In this document: one piece after another, positions 45,233-57,287 of the stretch
How positions within the stretch are numbered: the first letter of the stretch is position 1
Layout of the letters: every line of letters starts with the position of its first letter
Origin: Maritalea mediterranea
GTDB taxonomy: Bacteria > Pseudomonadota > Alphaproteobacteria > Rhizobiales > Devosiaceae
Assembly (NCBI RefSeq): GCF_021568695.1
Contig: NZ_JAKGTI010000001.1
Location: forward strand, 744,001 to 808,000
Length of the DNA: 64,000 nt
Direction: 5' to 3'
The notes under the pieces: model-generated
Seen by the model: only the letters and a program-made list of their open reading frames with translations
The model's database searches: none
What the model was told of the DNA's origin: nothing
Made by a program: the position numbers and the translations under genes

Positions 45233-46065
45233 AATTGTGTCCTCACATGCCAAAGTTCGGGGAATAGTTCCACATCCAGCATCCGGCGTAAATAGCTCAC
45301 GCCACCTGTGCCGCCTGTGCCCCGTTTAAAGCCGATAATCCGTTCCACCGTGGTGACATGGTTGAAGCGCCAGCGGCGAAAATAATCTTCAAAATCAACA
45401 AGCTTCTCGGCGAGTTGATACAACACCCAGTGCTTTTCCGGGTCCTTATAAATGGTCGCCCAAGCCGCTTCAACACCGTCGTCGGCCACATGGGTTTTGC
45501 GCACATCGCGGTCCAGAATATCTTTTGGAATATCGACGCCATTGGCATGCACCAGTTGCAGCGCCACATCGTAAAGGCTTGGCACCTCAAGCTCTTTTTT
45601 GAGCATGGCGTGAATTTCTTCCCGGTGCGCATGGGGCTTCAGCATGGATTGGTTGCGGTTGCCCAAAATATATTCAATCTGCCGATATTGGTAAGATTGA
45701 AAGCCGGAGGATTGGCCCAATGTCTCGCGAAACTGGGTATATTCCGACGGGGTCATGGTGCGCAGCACGTCCCACGCATTGTTGAGCTGCTCGAAAATAC
45801 GCGCCACCCGCGCCAGCATTTTGAACGCTGGCTCAAGGCGGTTTGCCTGCATCGCCGCGCGGGCCGCATGCAGCTCATGCACAGCCAGCTTCATCCACAA
45901 TTCGCTGGTTTGATGCTGGATGATAAACAACATCTCATCATGCGCCGTGGAGAGCGGTTTTTGCGTGTTGAGGATGGTATCAATTTGCAAATAGTCACCA
46001 TAGGACATGCGTCCATCAAATGACATTTGAGCGCCTTCTTCGCTCGGATCATATGGCTTGATCAT
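45229..46065 (-). CDS. kynA: Tryptophan 2,3-dioxygenase KynA
   Basis: Haem enzyme opening the indole ring of L-tryptophan to N-formylkynurenine. The 278-residue chain shows [50 protein letters not shown], and the proximal-His region [22 protein letters not shown] 46065 overlaps the kynU stop (ATGA), and its start is chosen for that reason. It is the first enzyme of the kynurenine route, placed near the end of the operon. Confidence 0.95.
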   Translation of the reverse strand: MIKPYDPSEEGAQMSFDGRMSYGDYLQIDTILNTQKPLSTAHDEMLFIIQHQTSELWMKLAVHELHAARAAMQANRLEPAFKMLARVARIFEQLNNAWDVLRTMTPSEYTQFRETLGQSSGFQSYQYRQIEYILGNRNQSMLKPHAHREEIHAMLKKELEVPSLYDVALQLVHANGVDIPKDILDRDVRKTHVADDGVEAAWATIYKDPEKHWVLYQLAEKLVDFEDYFRRWRFNHVTTVERIIGFKRGTGGTGGVSYLRRMLDVELFPELWHVRTQL

Positions 46066-47258
46066 GTAACTTTTGACCTTTTTTGGTACTTGGGATCGTC
46101 CCAAACCTTATCATTAATAATCGTACCAAGAATGGCCGCAGCGCCACGCACATCATCATGATCAACATAAAGCGGGGTAAACCCGAACCGCATCATATCC
46201 GGGGCGCGGAAATCGCCGATTACCCCGTTGGCAATCAGTGCCTGCATCGCCGCATAGCCATTCTCGAAATGGAATGACACTTGCGAACCACGGCGCTTGC
46301 CTTCACGCGGCGACCCCAATTGCAGTTGCGGGCAAAGCCGCTCAACTTCATCAATAAACAAATCACATAACTCGATGGACCGCGCGCGCACCGCGTCCAT
46401 CTCCACCATGTCCCAAATGTCCATGCTGGCTTCCAAAACGCTCAGGGCGATGATCGGCGGCGTGCCCACACGCATCCGCTCAATGCCCGGCGCCGCGCGA
46501 TAATCGAGATCAAAGGCGAACGGCGCTTCGTGACCCATCCAGCCGGAAAGGGCCGGGCGCGCCGCATCTTTATGCTTGTCCGCCACATAGATAAAAGCAG
46601 GGGCACCGGGACCACCATTGAGATATTTATAGGTGCAGCCCACTGCAAAATCAGCGTTGCAGCCTTCAAGGTCAACGGGCAATGCGCCTGCGGAGTGGGC
46701 CAAATCCCAAATGGTCAAAATGCCATTGGCATGGGCTTTTCCGGTCAGCGCTTTCATGTCGTGCTTGCGCCCGGTGCGATAATCCACCTCGGTGATCATC
46801 ATCACGGCCACATCGTCGGTCAGCGCACCTTCAACTTCTTCTGGCGCGACCACACGCAGCTCATATTCGGCGCCCAAGCTCTTCAATAAACCATCGGCCA
46901 TATATAGGTCCGACGGGAAATTGCCGCTGTCGGACAGCACGACCTTGCGGCCCGGATTGAGCTCCAATGCCGAGGCCAAAGCCTGATAAACCTTGATCGA
47001 CAGGGTGTCGCCCATGACCACAGAACCAGCGGGCGCGCCGATTAATTTGCCAATCCGGTCGCCAATCTCGCTGGGCTTGTTGATCCAACCGGCCTTATTC
47101 CAGCCGGTGATCAGCATCTCGCCCCATTCATCTTGAATGGTGCGCTCCACCACGCCCATCGCCGCTTTTGGCAACGGGCCAAGGCTGTTGCCATCCAGAT
47201 AAATCATGCCCTTGGGCAGATGAAACTTGGCTTTGGTCTGGGCGAAAATATCGGTCAC
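46062..47258 (-). CDS. kynU: Kynureninase KynU
   Basis: PLP enzyme cleaving kynurenine to anthranilate and L-alanine. The 398 residues include [15 protein letters not shown] at the N-terminus, [14 protein letters not shown] and the PLP-lysine segment [17 protein letters not shown], with [13 protein letters not shown] following. It starts at GTG 47258, overlapping the ligase stop (GTGA). It is linked on both sides by 4-base overlaps, so expression is tightly coupled to kynA and the ligase. Confidence 0.95.
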   Translation of the reverse strand: MTDIFAQTKAKFHLPKGMIYLDGNSLGPLPKAAMGVVERTIQDEWGEMLITGWNKAGWINKPSEIGDRIGKLIGAPAGSVVMGDTLSIKVYQALASALELNPGRKVVLSDSGNFPSDLYMADGLLKSLGAEYELRVVAPEEVEGALTDDVAVMMITEVDYRTGRKHDMKALTGKAHANGILTIWDLAHSAGALPVDLEGCNADFAVGCTYKYLNGGPGAPAFIYVADKHKDAARPALSGWMGHEAPFAFDLDYRAAPGIERMRVGTPPIIALSVLEASMDIWDMVEMDAVRARSIELCDLFIDEVERLCPQLQLGSPREGKRRGSQVSFHFENGYAAMQALIANGVIGDFRAPDMMRFGFTPLYVDHDDVRGAAAILGTIINDKVWDDPKYQKRSKVT

Positions 47259-48886
47259 GCTTGCTTCTCTCTTAACTGGAACCGTTGGATTTTTCCGGTT
47301 TGGGTTTTGGGCAATTGATCAGTGAAGATCACGGAGCGCGGATATTTAAACGGCGCAATGGTGGCTTTCACATGATCCTGCAAAATTTTGATCAATTCCT
47401 CTGATGGCGTGGCGTCTTCGGTTAGGACCACATGGGCTTGCACAATATGCCCGCGCTCATTGTCTGGCACGCCAATCACCGCGCATTCAAGCACATGCTC
47501 ATGCGACAAAAGCGCTGCTTCAACTTCAGGTCCGGCGATGTTGTAGCCAGATGAAATGATCATATCGTCATTGCGGGCAGCAAAATGGAAATAGCCATTC
47601 TCGTCTTCCACAAAGGTGTCGCCGGTAATGTTCCACCCGTCCGTGACATATTTGGCCTGCCGCTCATCATTCAAATAGCGACAACCTGTGGGGCCACGCA
47701 CGGCCAAACGCCCCGGTTCGCCACGCGGCATTTCGTTCATCTCGTCGTCAACCACTTTGGCTTCATAGCCGGTCACCGGCTTGCCGGTGCACGCAGGTTT
47801 AGCATCATCCAAGCGGTTGGAGATAAAGATGTGCAGCATTTCGGTGGCGCCAATGCCGTCCAGCATCGGCTTGCCGGTTTTTTTCTGCCATTCCTCAAAC
47901 ACAGGCTCAGGCAAGGTTTCACCCGCGGATACCGCACAACGCAAGGTGGACAAATCCGCCCCTTCATCCATGGCCCGCAACATCACGCGATAGGCGGTGG
48001 GGGCGGTAAAACAGATGGTGGCTTTGTGGGTCTCGATGATCTCGATCATGTTCGGTGGCGACGCTGTTTCCAGCAAGGTGGCCGTTGCGCCAAAGCGCAA
48101 GGGGAACACGGCCAAGCCGCCCAGCCCGAAAGTGAAGGCCAAAGGTGGCGAGCCGACAAACACATCCTCTGGAGTGACTTGCAACACCTCTTTGGCATAG
48201 CCATCAGCGATGATCAGCAGATCGCGGTGGAAATGCATGGTGGCTTTTGGTTCACCCGTGGTGCCCGAGGTAAAGCCCAACAGGGCCACATCGTCGCGAC
48301 CCGTTTTCACCGCGTCAAACTTCACCGACTTGCCCAAGGCAACCCGATCCAGTTCCGCATCATGATTGGCCGTGCCATCAAAGCCGATAATGGTTTTGAG
48401 ATATTTCGAGGTTTTGCCGCAGGCAACAATCTCGTCCATCATCCGCGTGTCGCACAAGGCAAATTCAATTTCGGCCTTGTCGACAATGGCACCCAATTCG
48501 CCCGCGCGCAGCAACGGCATGGTGTTCACCACCACCGCGCCTGCCTTGGTGGCGGCCAGCCAGCAGGCAACCATGGCGGGGTTGTTGGCAGAGCGGATCA
48601 ACACGCGGTTGCCCGGCTTCACGCCATAATCTTCCACCAGCGCATGGGCCAAACGGTTGGTCCAGTCCGCCAATTCCTTATAGGTGCGCTGGCGGCCATT
48701 GCCGATCAAAGCAGTGTGGTCGCCAAAGCCTTTTTCCACCATCGCATCGGTGAGGGCGCGGCCTACATTCAAATATTCCGGATAGGTGAAATCTTCCGTA
48801 TTGATCTGCGGCCACTGATCAAATGGCGGCAAGTTCTCCCGGCAAAAATGGTCCACATGTCCGGTTGGTCCTAAAGTTTCCATCAT
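47255..48886 (-). CDS. abmG: 2-aminobenzoate (anthranilate)-CoA ligase
   Basis: AMP-forming acyl-CoA synthetase of the benzoate-CoA ligase group, 543 residues. ATP-binding motif is LLGFTSGTTGEPKATMHFH; adenylation motifs DGIGATEMLH and YVTDGWNITGDTF follow, and the C-terminal catalytic Lys is in LPKTQTGKIQRFQL. In this operon between kynU and abmA it should activate anthranilate to anthraniloyl-CoA. abmG is the name used for the Azoarcus/Aromatoleum enzyme; function rests on similarity plus context. Confidence 0.9.
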   Translation of the reverse strand: MMETLGPTGHVDHFCRENLPPFDQWPQINTEDFTYPEYLNVGRALTDAMVEKGFGDHTALIGNGRQRTYKELADWTNRLAHALVEDYGVKPGNRVLIRSANNPAMVACWLAATKAGAVVVNTMPLLRAGELGAIVDKAEIEFALCDTRMMDEIVACGKTSKYLKTIIGFDGTANHDAELDRVALGKSVKFDAVKTGRDDVALLGFTSGTTGEPKATMHFHRDLLIIADGYAKEVLQVTPEDVFVGSPPLAFTFGLGGLAVFPLRFGATATLLETASPPNMIEIIETHKATICFTAPTAYRVMLRAMDEGADLSTLRCAVSAGETLPEPVFEEWQKKTGKPMLDGIGATEMLHIFISNRLDDAKPACTGKPVTGYEAKVVDDEMNEMPRGEPGRLAVRGPTGCRYLNDERQAKYVTDGWNITGDTFVEDENGYFHFAARNDDMIISSGYNIAGPEVEAALLSHEHVLECAVIGVPDNERGHIVQAHVVLTEDATPSEELIKILQDHVKATIAPFKYPRSVIFTDQLPKTQTGKIQRFQLREKQA

Positions 48887-48903
48887 CCCCTCCCAAGCGG
48901 CGC

Positions 48904-50039
48904 CTAAGCCAAGGCCTGGCGCGCAATCACAATTTTCTGGACGTCTGATGCGCCCTCATAAATACGCAAGGCGCGAATTTCTCTGTAAAGGCTCTCCACG
49001 ATCGACCCTTTGCGCACCCCGTCGCCACCGTGAATCTGCACGGCTTTGTCGATCACCTCTTGCGCTTTGTCCGTCGCGTAAAGTTTGGCCATGGCGGCTT
49101 CCCGCGTCACGCGAGCAGCGCCCATATCTTTGGTCCAGGCGGCGCGGTAAATCAGCAAGGCAGCCGCATCCACATCCAAGGCCATATCGGCAATGTGGCC
49201 TTGCACCATCTGCAATTCGGCCAAGGGCGCACCGAACAATTCCCGCGATTTGGCGCGAGTCAAAGTTTCGTCCAATGCCCGGCGGGCAAAGCCCAATGCG
49301 GCCGCCCCAACGGTGGAGCGGAACACATCCAAAACGCTCATGGCGATCTTAAAGCCAGCGCCTGCCTCACCGATCATGCCGGTTTTCGGCACATGCACAT
49401 TGTTAAACTTGAGCCGTGCCAATGGGTGCGGCGCGATCACGTCCAAGCGTTCGGCAATCTCTAGCCCTTCGCTATCGGTTGGCACCACAAAGGCGGATAG
49501 CCCCTTGGCCCCCGGCGCTTCGCCTGTGCGGGCAAATACTGTGTAGACATTGGCGATGCCGCCATTGGAAATCCAGGTCTTTTCCCCATTGAGCACATAA
49601 TGATTGCCCTTATCTTCGGCGCTCAATTCAATATTGGCCACATCCGATCCGGACTTGGGCTCGCTCAAAGCAAACGCCGAAAGCGCTTCGCCTGCGCGGG
49701 TTTTGTCCAGCCAAGCCTGCTGGTCCGGTGTGCCGAACAGCGACAGCGCCCCGGTACCCAAGCCTTGCATGGCAAAGGCAAAATCGGCCAGGCCATCATG
49801 CCGCGCTAAAGTTTCGCGGATCAGGCACAGGCAGCGCACATCCAGCGTTTCGCCTTGCTTCGCGCCGCTATATTGCAAAAAGCCTGCTTTGCCCAACGCG
49901 GCCACCAGATCTTTGCAGGCCTGATCCACATCGGAGTGATCGACGGGCAAATTGGCGCTGGCCCAAGCCTCTAGCTCAGCGTGCAAGGCGCGGTGCTTAT
50001 CTTCAAAAAAGGGCCAGTTGAGAAAGCTTTGATCGGCCA

Positions 50040-50040
<1 letters not shown>
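48904..50040 (-). CDS. Acyl-CoA dehydrogenase of the anthraniloyl-CoA pathway
   Basis: FAD acyl-CoA dehydrogenase of 378 residues. FAD/substrate motifs are [17 protein letters not shown] and [17 protein letters not shown]; the catalytic Glu lies in [20 protein letters not shown]. The long helical C-terminal domain contains [15 protein letters not shown]. Its ATG overlaps the crotonase stop (TAATG). Likely role is an alpha,beta-oxidation of an alicyclic or ring-opened CoA intermediate after dearomatisation. Confidence 0.9.
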
Positions 50041-50844
<804 letters not shown>

Positions 50845-50852
<8 letters not shown>

Positions 50853-51312
50853 GCTGATGATCCTTTCGGATATGGTTGAGCGCGTCGATAAAGTGTTCAA
50901 TGTCCTGATCTTGCACATTGTCCATCAATTCATCGATCCAGCGTTCATGCTCGGCGGCCATTTCGGCAAATTTCTCGATGCCCTTCGGGGTGAGGCGCAC
51001 CAGCGTGGCGCGCTTGTCGCCCTTCACGGAGACCCGCACCACATAGCCATCCTGCACCAGCCGATCGATAATGCCCGTCACATTGCCGTTGGAGACCATC
51101 AATTGCTGAGACAATTGGCTCATCAACAGGCCCTCGCGGGTGCGGTCCAGCATCGCCATCACATCAAAGCGGGGCAGGGTGGATTGGTAGGTGATGCGCA
51201 TGCGCTCGCGCAGCTCATTCTCCACAAAGCGGGCCGTTTTCAGCATATGCAGCCACAGGCGCAAGCGCTGCTTGCTCATGGGGTGTCCCGTCACCGGGTC
51301 AGTTGCGCTCAT
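50845..51312 (-). CDS. MarR-family transcriptional regulator
   Basis: A 155-residue winged-HTH regulator. The DNA-binding region is [40 protein letters not shown] and the wing [17 protein letters not shown]. MarR proteins in aromatic-acid operons often release DNA on binding the pathway's CoA thioester, so it is the likely regulator of the abm/kyn genes. It is embedded inside the operon it probably controls, overlapping both neighbours. Confidence 0.9.
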
Positions 51313-52055
51313 ACTTCGCCTCCTGAAATAGAAAGGGCCACACCGTTGAGCCCCTCACTATGCGGACCGCACAAATTAAGTGCCGCCGCGGCCACTTCTT
51401 CCGGCTCGATCAGCCGTCCCTGCGGATTGTTTTTTGCCAGTGCCTTAAGCGCATCATCTGCGCTCATGCCTGTCTTTTCCATAATATTGGCGATGGACCG
51501 CTCGGTCATTTCTGTATTGAGAAAGCCGGGGCAAAGCGCATTGGCGGTGATGCCGCTTTTCGCCACTTCCAGTGCCATGCTTTTGATGAGGCCGATCACC
51601 CCATGCTTCGCCGCCGCATAGGGCGCGACATAAGGATAGCCTTTCAGGCCAGCGGTAGACGCAACAGCGATCAAGCGCCCCCATTCTTCGCCCTTCAGCC
51701 GCACCAAACCCTCCTTGAGGGTCAGGAAGGTGCCGGTCAAATTCACATCAATCATGTGCTGCCAATCGGCAAGAGAGGTCTTGGCCAGGGGGGCGCTGGA
51801 TGACGCGCCCGCATTGGCGACCACAATATCCATCACGCCGATCTCGTCAAACAGGGCTTTAACCGACTCTTCGTCGGTGATGTCGACGGTTGCCACGTTG
51901 ATGTTGGCATGTTGGCTGGCCGCTTGTTCAAGCGTTGCACGCGTGCGGCCCGCCACGGTGACCGTGCCGCCCGCTTCAGCGAACTGCTTGGCCATCACCG
52001 CGCCCACGCCGGTGCCGCCGCCTGTGATCAATATGTCTTTGCCGTTTAGTGTCAT
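51309..52055 (-). CDS. SDR-family dehydrogenase of the anthraniloyl-CoA operon
   Basis: A 248-residue SDR. Cofactor motif [15 protein letters not shown], then [10 protein letters not shown], Ser in [12 protein letters not shown] and Tyr-x3-Lys in [11 protein letters not shown]. Probably a 3-hydroxyacyl-CoA/alicyclic alcohol dehydrogenase. Its start overlaps the abmA stop by 4 bases and its stop overlaps marR by 4, so it is translated as part of this pathway. Confidence 0.88.
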   Translation of the reverse strand: MTLNGKDILITGGGTGVGAVMAKQFAEAGGTVTVAGRTRATLEQAASQHANINVATVDITDEESVKALFDEIGVMDIVVANAGASSSAPLAKTSLADWQHMIDVNLTGTFLTLKEGLVRLKGEEWGRLIAVASTAGLKGYPYVAPYAAAKHGVIGLIKSMALEVAKSGITANALCPGFLNTEMTERSIANIMEKTGMSADDALKALAKNNPQGRLIEPEEVAAAALNLCGPHSEGLNGVALSISGGEV

Positions 52056-54340
52056 ACCTTGATCCCAATGCCTTCATTCCGCTCTGCCAGTCGCATCATT
52101 TGATCCCGACCAGGCAAATAGGGCAAGGGCCATTCGCTATCTTTGTCGCCAAGGGCGGCTGCGGCATGCAACGTCCAATAAGGATCAGCCAAATGCGGAC
52201 GCGCTAAACATACCAGATCAGCCCGGCCTGCCATCAGAATCGAATTGATATGGTCCGGCTCATAAATATTGCCCACGGCCATGGTGTTCAGTCCGGTCTC
52301 ATTGCGGATGCGGTCAGAGAACGGGGTTTGGAACATGCGGCCATAAATCGGGGCGGCATCAACTGAGGTCTGGCCAGCGGACACGTCAATAATGTCGATC
52401 CCCACGGCGGAGAACATTTGTGCGATCTGCACCGCTTCGTCTGGCGTTACGCCTTCTGCGCCCACCCAGTCATTGGCGGAAATCCGCACGGACATAGGCT
52501 TGTGATCCGGCCAGGCATCGCGCATGGCTTGCGCCACTTCCAGCGGATAGCGCATGCGATTGTCCAGTGAACCGCCATATTCATCCTGCCGATTGTTGGA
52601 CTTGGGCGAAATGAAGGACGAAATCAAATAGCCGTGCGCGGCGTGCAGCTCGACCATGTCGAACCCGGCGCGATCCGCCATCTTGGTGGAAGCGACAAAC
52701 TGGTCGCGCACCATATCCATATCGTCGCGATCCATGGCCCTTGGCGTCGCATTATCCGGCGACCAAGGAAGGTCGGATGCAGACAGAAGCGGCCAATTGC
52801 CGTCTTTCAACGGCGCGTCCATGGTTTCCCACCCCAATTGGGTGGAACCCTTGCGGCCGGAATGGCCGATTTGCATCGCCATTTTGGCGCTGGTCTCGCT
52901 ATGCACAAAATCTGTAAGGCGGGTCCACGCCGCCTCATGCTCGGGGGCATAAAGCCCCGGGCAACCCGGCGTGATCCGCCCTTCGGGCGACACGCAGGTC
53001 ATTTCCACATAAACAAGACCAGCGCCACCCTTGGCGCGCTCAGCGTAATGGGCAAAATGCCAATCGGTGGGGCAGCCATCCTTGGCCTTATATTGGGCCA
53101 TGGGGGAGACCACCACGCGGTTCTTCAATTCCATATCGCGCAGCTTGAATGGCGCAAACATTGGCGCACGATGCACGCCCTTCGCGCCAGCCTGCTCCTG
53201 AAACCACATTTCAGCAGATTTCAGCCATTCCGGATCGCGCAGGCGCAGATTCTCATGGCTGATCCGCTGTGAACGGGTGAGCAGGGAATAGTTGAACTGC
53301 ACCGGATCGAGATCGAGATAGCGCTCCACATCTTCAAACCATTCGGTTGAGTTGCGGGCCGCACTTTGCAGGCGCAGCACATCCAAGCGACGATCTTCCT
53401 GATATTTGCGGAACGCGGCGTCGAGAGTCGGCTCAGTGTGCAAAAACTCAGCCAGCGCAATGGCGCTTTCAATGGCGAGTTTGGTGCCCGAACCGATGGA
53501 GAAGTGGGCCGTGGCCGAAGCATCACCCAACAGCACGACATTTTCATGGTGCCATTTTTCACACAATACACGCGGGAAATTCAGCCAGGCCGAGCCACGA
53601 ATATGGTTGGCGTTGGTCATCAGGCTATGGCCGCCCAAATGATCTTTGAAAATCTCTTCACAAATGGCGATGGTTTCCTGCTGGCTGATTTCGCCAAACC
53701 CAAACTTTTCGAATGTTTCAGGCGCGCACTCGACAATAAAGGTCGCCGTGTCCTTATCGAATTGATAGGCGTGGGCCCACACCCAACCATGCTTGGTTTT
53801 CTCAAAAATAAAGGTGAAGGCATCATCAAATTTCTGGTGGGTGCCGAGCCACACAAAATGACATTTGCGCGTATCGATTTCGGGCTTGAAATGCTCGGCA
53901 AATTCATTGCGAGTTTTGGAGTTCAACCCGTCAGCGGCCACCACCAAATCATATTCTTTCATCAGAGGCGAGGCGCTATCAATTTCGGTTTGGAACTCCA
54001 TTTTAACGCCGAGTTCGCGGGCGCGTTCCTGCAAGGTCAGCAGCAATTGCATGCGGCCCACGCCGCAAAAGCCATGGCCGGTGGAAACGGTGCGGTGCCC
54101 ATCATGCACCACCGCGATATCGTCCCAATAAGCGAAATGCTCACGGATCGCTTCGGCGCTTTCCTTGTCATTTTCGGCCATATTATCAAGGGTTTCATCG
54201 GACAAAACCACGCCCCATCCAAATGTATCATCTGGTTTGTTGCGTTCAAAAATCGTAATGTCGTGCGACGGATCGCGCCGCTTCATGCTGATGGCAAAAT
54301 ACAGGCTGGCCGGGCCACCGCCCAAACATGCGATTTTCAT
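52052..54340 (-). CDS. abmA: Bifunctional anthraniloyl-CoA monooxygenase/reductase
   Basis: A fusion of two flavoproteins in ~762 residues. The N-terminal half is an FAD aromatic hydroxylase ([10 protein letters not shown] near residue 7; [18 protein letters not shown] near 285). The C-terminal half (about 395-762) is an Old-Yellow-Enzyme-type reductase with [32 protein letters not shown] and [13 protein letters not shown], as in salicylyl-CoA 5-hydroxylase-like proteins. Beside a 2-aminobenzoate-CoA ligase and kynU, the expected reaction is 5-hydroxylation plus ring reduction of anthraniloyl-CoA. RBS gggaggac before ATG 54340. First gene of the leftward operon. Confidence 0.92.
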   Translation of the reverse strand: MKIACLGGGPASLYFAISMKRRDPSHDITIFERNKPDDTFGWGVVLSDETLDNMAENDKESAEAIREHFAYWDDIAVVHDGHRTVSTGHGFCGVGRMQLLLTLQERARELGVKMEFQTEIDSASPLMKEYDLVVAADGLNSKTRNEFAEHFKPEIDTRKCHFVWLGTHQKFDDAFTFIFEKTKHGWVWAHAYQFDKDTATFIVECAPETFEKFGFGEISQQETIAICEEIFKDHLGGHSLMTNANHIRGSAWLNFPRVLCEKWHHENVVLLGDASATAHFSIGSGTKLAIESAIALAEFLHTEPTLDAAFRKYQEDRRLDVLRLQSAARNSTEWFEDVERYLDLDPVQFNYSLLTRSQRISHENLRLRDPEWLKSAEMWFQEQAGAKGVHRAPMFAPFKLRDMELKNRVVVSPMAQYKAKDGCPTDWHFAHYAERAKGGAGLVYVEMTCVSPEGRITPGCPGLYAPEHEAAWTRLTDFVHSETSAKMAMQIGHSGRKGSTQLGWETMDAPLKDGNWPLLSASDLPWSPDNATPRAMDRDDMDMVRDQFVASTKMADRAGFDMVELHAAHGYLISSFISPKSNNRQDEYGGSLDNRMRYPLEVAQAMRDAWPDHKPMSVRISANDWVGAEGVTPDEAVQIAQMFSAVGIDIIDVSAGQTSVDAAPIYGRMFQTPFSDRIRNETGLNTMAVGNIYEPDHINSILMAGRADLVCLARPHLADPYWTLHAAAALGDKDSEWPLPYLPGRDQMMRLAERNEGIGIKV

Positions 54341-54400
54341 AATGTCCTCCCAATGGCGCAATGTTGATCACGCATGAAGGGTATGATTGCATCAGAAATG

Positions 54401-54446
54401 ATATATTTCAAGCTCAAAATTTTAGGCTTGAAATATATTCAATTTT
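54401..54446. promoter_or_regulatory. 13-bp inverted repeat in the divergent abmA/hydratase promoter, candidate MarR operator
   Basis: ATATATTTCAAGC (54401-54413) and its exact complement GCTTGAAATATAT (54426-54438) are separated by 12 bases. The right arm continues as TTGAAATATATTCAA, itself a partial palindrome. The region controls the two oppositely transcribed arms of the catabolic island. Confidence 0.65.
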
Positions 54447-54477
54447 GGTGAACACTAAATGGCGATAGGGAGGACAT

Positions 54478-55269
54478 ATGGGCGAGCAAAATATGCTGCG
54501 CATAGAGCAGGTGGACATTAAAGGCCACAATGCCGCGTGGGCGATTCTCAGCATTGATCGACAAAAGCAGCGCAACGCACTCAACACAGAATTGTTGGGG
54601 CAAATTGCCGATGCGCTGGACGAATTTGCCCAATCTCCAACTGTGCGTGCCGTGCTGATTTGCGGCGAAGGCGAGCATTTCGCCGCGGGTGCCGACATTC
54701 ATGAGATCAAAGACAAAGGGCGGGAAGAAGGCTATCTCGACCCGCGCAAAGCTCATTGGAAACGCATTCGCAATTGTCCGTTGCCGCTGGTGGCGGCCGT
54801 GGATGGCTTTTGCCTCGGTGGCGGGTTTGAACTGGCGCTGATGTGCGATTTGATCGTGGCGGGCACCACCGCCAAATTCGGCTTGCCGGAACCCAACTTA
54901 GGCCTGATCCCCGGCGCAGGCGGCATTGAGCGGCTGACCGCCATGGTGGGCCGCGCACGGGCCGGGCGCATTGTGCTTGGCGGCGAAATTGTCGATGCGA
55001 TCACGGCCAATGATTGGGGCATCATCAGCTATATGGCCGAAGATGGGGCGCTGCCTTTTGCGGCGAAACTGACAGAACGCTTGGCCTTGCGCGCACCCTT
55101 GGCGATGCAGGCGGCGAAAAAGGCGATTGTCGCCAGCGCCGAAACCCCGCTTAAACATGTGATGGGCGAAACCAGAGGCGATTTCGAAACTTTGCTCGGC
55201 ACCGCGGACAAAGCCGAAGGCGTGACTGCCTTTCTTGACAAACGCAAACCCGCATTTGAGGGCAAATAA
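54478..55269 (+). CDS. Enoyl-CoA hydratase
   Basis: A 263-residue crotonase with both catalytic glutamates: GGGFELALMCDLI and FGLPEPNLGLIPGAGG. The oxyanion-hole segment is FAAGADIHEIK. RBS gggaggac before ATG 54478. It overlaps the next gene by TAATG. A normal hydratase here complements the glutamate-less crotonase in the opposite operon; together with the acyl-CoA dehydrogenase and hydroxyacyl-CoA dehydrogenase it completes a beta-oxidation set. Confidence 0.92.
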   Translation: MGEQNMLRIEQVDIKGHNAAWAILSIDRQKQRNALNTELLGQIADALDEFAQSPTVRAVLICGEGEHFAAGADIHEIKDKGREEGYLDPRKAHWKRIRNCPLPLVAAVDGFCLGGGFELALMCDLIVAGTTAKFGLPEPNLGLIPGAGGIERLTAMVGRARAGRIVLGGEIVDAITANDWGIISYMAEDGALPFAAKLTERLALRAPLAMQAAKKAIVASAETPLKHVMGETRGDFETLLGTADKAEGVTAFLDKRKPAFEGK

Positions 55270-56414
55270 TGGCTGAGCTGAACAAAATCGGCGTGGTGGG
55301 CGCAGGCGTGATGGGGCGCAATATAGCGCTGTTCTTCGCGCAATCCGGCCACCAGGTGCAGCTCTTTGATGTGAACCATGACGCGGTGACCTCTGCGCTG
55401 GACGCGGTGGGACAGACTTTGGCACGGGCCGTGGATAAAGGACGGGTGAGCGCCGATGACGCGGCGGCCACCAAAGCGCGGCTGAGCGCCGCAAGTGAAA
55501 TGGTCGATCTCGCCGATTGCGATCTGGTGATCGAAGCCATCGTCGAGCGGTTGGACATTAAGCAAAAGCTCTTCGCTCAACTGGAAGAAGTTTGCGGTGC
55601 AGAAACGCTGCTGGCCACCAACACTTCGTCGCTGAGTGTTGCTGATATTTTTGCCAATCTCACCCATAAAGACCGGGCGCTTGGCCTGCACTTTTTCAAC
55701 CCGGCCCACATTATGAAGCTTGTCGAGGTCATCACAGCCCCACCCGTATCGCAGATACGATGTGATGACCTCGTCATTTATCTCAACCAGATCGGCAAAA
55801 CCGCAATCAAGGTAAAAGATAGTCCGGGCTTTATCGTCAATCGATGCGCGCGCCCCTTCTATGGTGAGGCACTGGCGATTTTGGAAGAAGGTGATTTTTC
55901 GGCCCATCACATTGATGCGGCCATGCGGGCGCAAGGGTTCCGCATGGGGCCGTTTGAATTGATTGATCTGGTGGGTGCCGATATCAATCTGGCTGCCAGC
56001 GAAACCATGGCCAAAGCCTTTGATTTTCACCCGCGTTATCATGTGTTTGATCGCCTGCAACGGCAGGTGGATGAGGGCGCGCTGGGCCGCAAAAGCGGCA
56101 AAGGCTTTGTGACCGAAGATATCAAAGTTGAGCTTGCTGAGGCCGAACAGCAGCAAATTGCTGAACGCATATTGGCGACACTGATCAATGAGGCGGCGTC
56201 TGCCGTGGATCACCAGGTGGCGGCGCCGCAAGATATTGATCTGGCGATGCAATTGGGATTGAATTTCCCCAAAGGGCCATTTGCATTTTTGGCCGAAATC
56301 GGGCTTGATCGAGTGCGAGAGATTTTGGCGCAACTGGAAGCAAATGCCCCGACCTATCTGAAAGGGCGTTATCGGCCAGCCGCAGCCTTGCAAGGGGGAA
56401 AATTTGATGCGTGA
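55269..56414 (+). CDS. 3-hydroxyacyl-CoA dehydrogenase (PaaH/Hbd type)
   Basis: A 381-residue NAD-dependent dehydrogenase. N-terminal Rossmann motif GVVGAGVMGRNIALFFAQ; catalytic His in ALGLHFFNPAHIMKLVEVI; and SPGFIVNRCARPFYGEAL begins the helical domain. It is longer than Hbd (~285), with two helical C-terminal repeats as in PaaH-type enzymes. It overlaps the hydratase before it and the hydrolase after it. Confidence 0.92.
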   Translation: MAELNKIGVVGAGVMGRNIALFFAQSGHQVQLFDVNHDAVTSALDAVGQTLARAVDKGRVSADDAAATKARLSAASEMVDLADCDLVIEAIVERLDIKQKLFAQLEEVCGAETLLATNTSSLSVADIFANLTHKDRALGLHFFNPAHIMKLVEVITAPPVSQIRCDDLVIYLNQIGKTAIKVKDSPGFIVNRCARPFYGEALAILEEGDFSAHHIDAAMRAQGFRMGPFELIDLVGADINLAASETMAKAFDFHPRYHVFDRLQRQVDEGALGRKSGKGFVTEDIKVELAEAEQQQIAERILATLINEAASAVDHQVAAPQDIDLAMQLGLNFPKGPFAFLAEIGLDRVREILAQLEANAPTYLKGRYRPAAALQGGKFDA

Positions 56415-57261
56415 CGGACTGCCAAGCTGGACGACACCCAACGATTGGGATGATGCCTATGCCAACGCCGACCATATCGAAAATGCCGGCTCCTATGTTG
56501 AGCATTGGAAGCAGGCGTCCGAGCGGTTTCGTGAAGAGATGCTGGCGGCGGGACGCGCAGAACTTGATCTGGCCTATGGCGATGCCAAACGGGAGAAATT
56601 AGACCTGTTTTTGCCCGAAGGCACGCCCAAAGGCCTGTTTATATTTGTGCATGGCGGCTATTGGCTAAGTTTTGATAAAAGTGCCTGGTCGCATCTGGCG
56701 GCAGGTGCAATCGCCAAGGGGTGGGCCGTCGCCTTACCATCCTACACGCTGGCGCCGGAAGCGCGGATCAGCACCATGACCCAGCAAATTGGCGCGGCCA
56801 TTCTTTACGCCGCCACCAAAGTGGAAGGGCCAGTGCACATTGCCGGCCATTCGGCTGGTGGGCACTTGGTGTCGCGCATGATGTGCGCCGATACGCCCTT
56901 ATCAAAAGAAGTGCAGGCACGGCTGAAACATGTGATTTCCATTTCAGGGCTGCACGATCTGCGCCCCTTACTCAATACCCGTATGAATGAAGGCTTGCAG
57001 CTGGATTTGGCGGAAGCGCGCGCGGAGAGCGCTGCGCTGCGTGAGCCTCTTGCGGGCGTTAAGCTCACCTGTTGGGTGGGGGCGGACGAGCGCCCCGAAT
57101 TTTTGCGTCAAAATCAGCTCTTGGCCAATATCTGGACAGGGTTGGGCGTGGATACGGATGCGGTGGAAGCGGACCACAAACATCATTTCAATGTGATTGC
57201 TGATCTAGAAGAGGCCGATAGCGGGCTGACCCGATTGGCAACGACTGAGGTGGAGGCTTGA
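56407..57261 (+). CDS. Alpha/beta hydrolase, probable kynurenine formamidase (AFMID type)
   Basis: A 284-residue alpha/beta hydrolase. The oxyanion motif is FVHGGYWLSF, the nucleophile Ser is in IAGHSAGGHLVSRM, and the terminal catalytic His is in ADHKHHFNVI. HGGYW with S-A-G-G-H is the pattern of eukaryotic and some bacterial arylformamidases. The kynA and kynU genes of the same island need an enzyme for N-formylkynurenine, and no metal-dependent KynB is present here, so this is the best candidate (inference). ATG 56407 overlaps the previous gene. Confidence 0.8.
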   Translation: MRDGLPSWTTPNDWDDAYANADHIENAGSYVEHWKQASERFREEMLAAGRAELDLAYGDAKREKLDLFLPEGTPKGLFIFVHGGYWLSFDKSAWSHLAAGAIAKGWAVALPSYTLAPEARISTMTQQIGAAILYAATKVEGPVHIAGHSAGGHLVSRMMCADTPLSKEVQARLKHVISISGLHDLRPLLNTRMNEGLQLDLAEARAESAALREPLAGVKLTCWVGADERPEFLRQNQLLANIWTGLGVDTDAVEADHKHHFNVIADLEEADSGLTRLATTEVEA

Positions 57262-57287
57262 GATATTTTAAGCATGATATTTTAATA

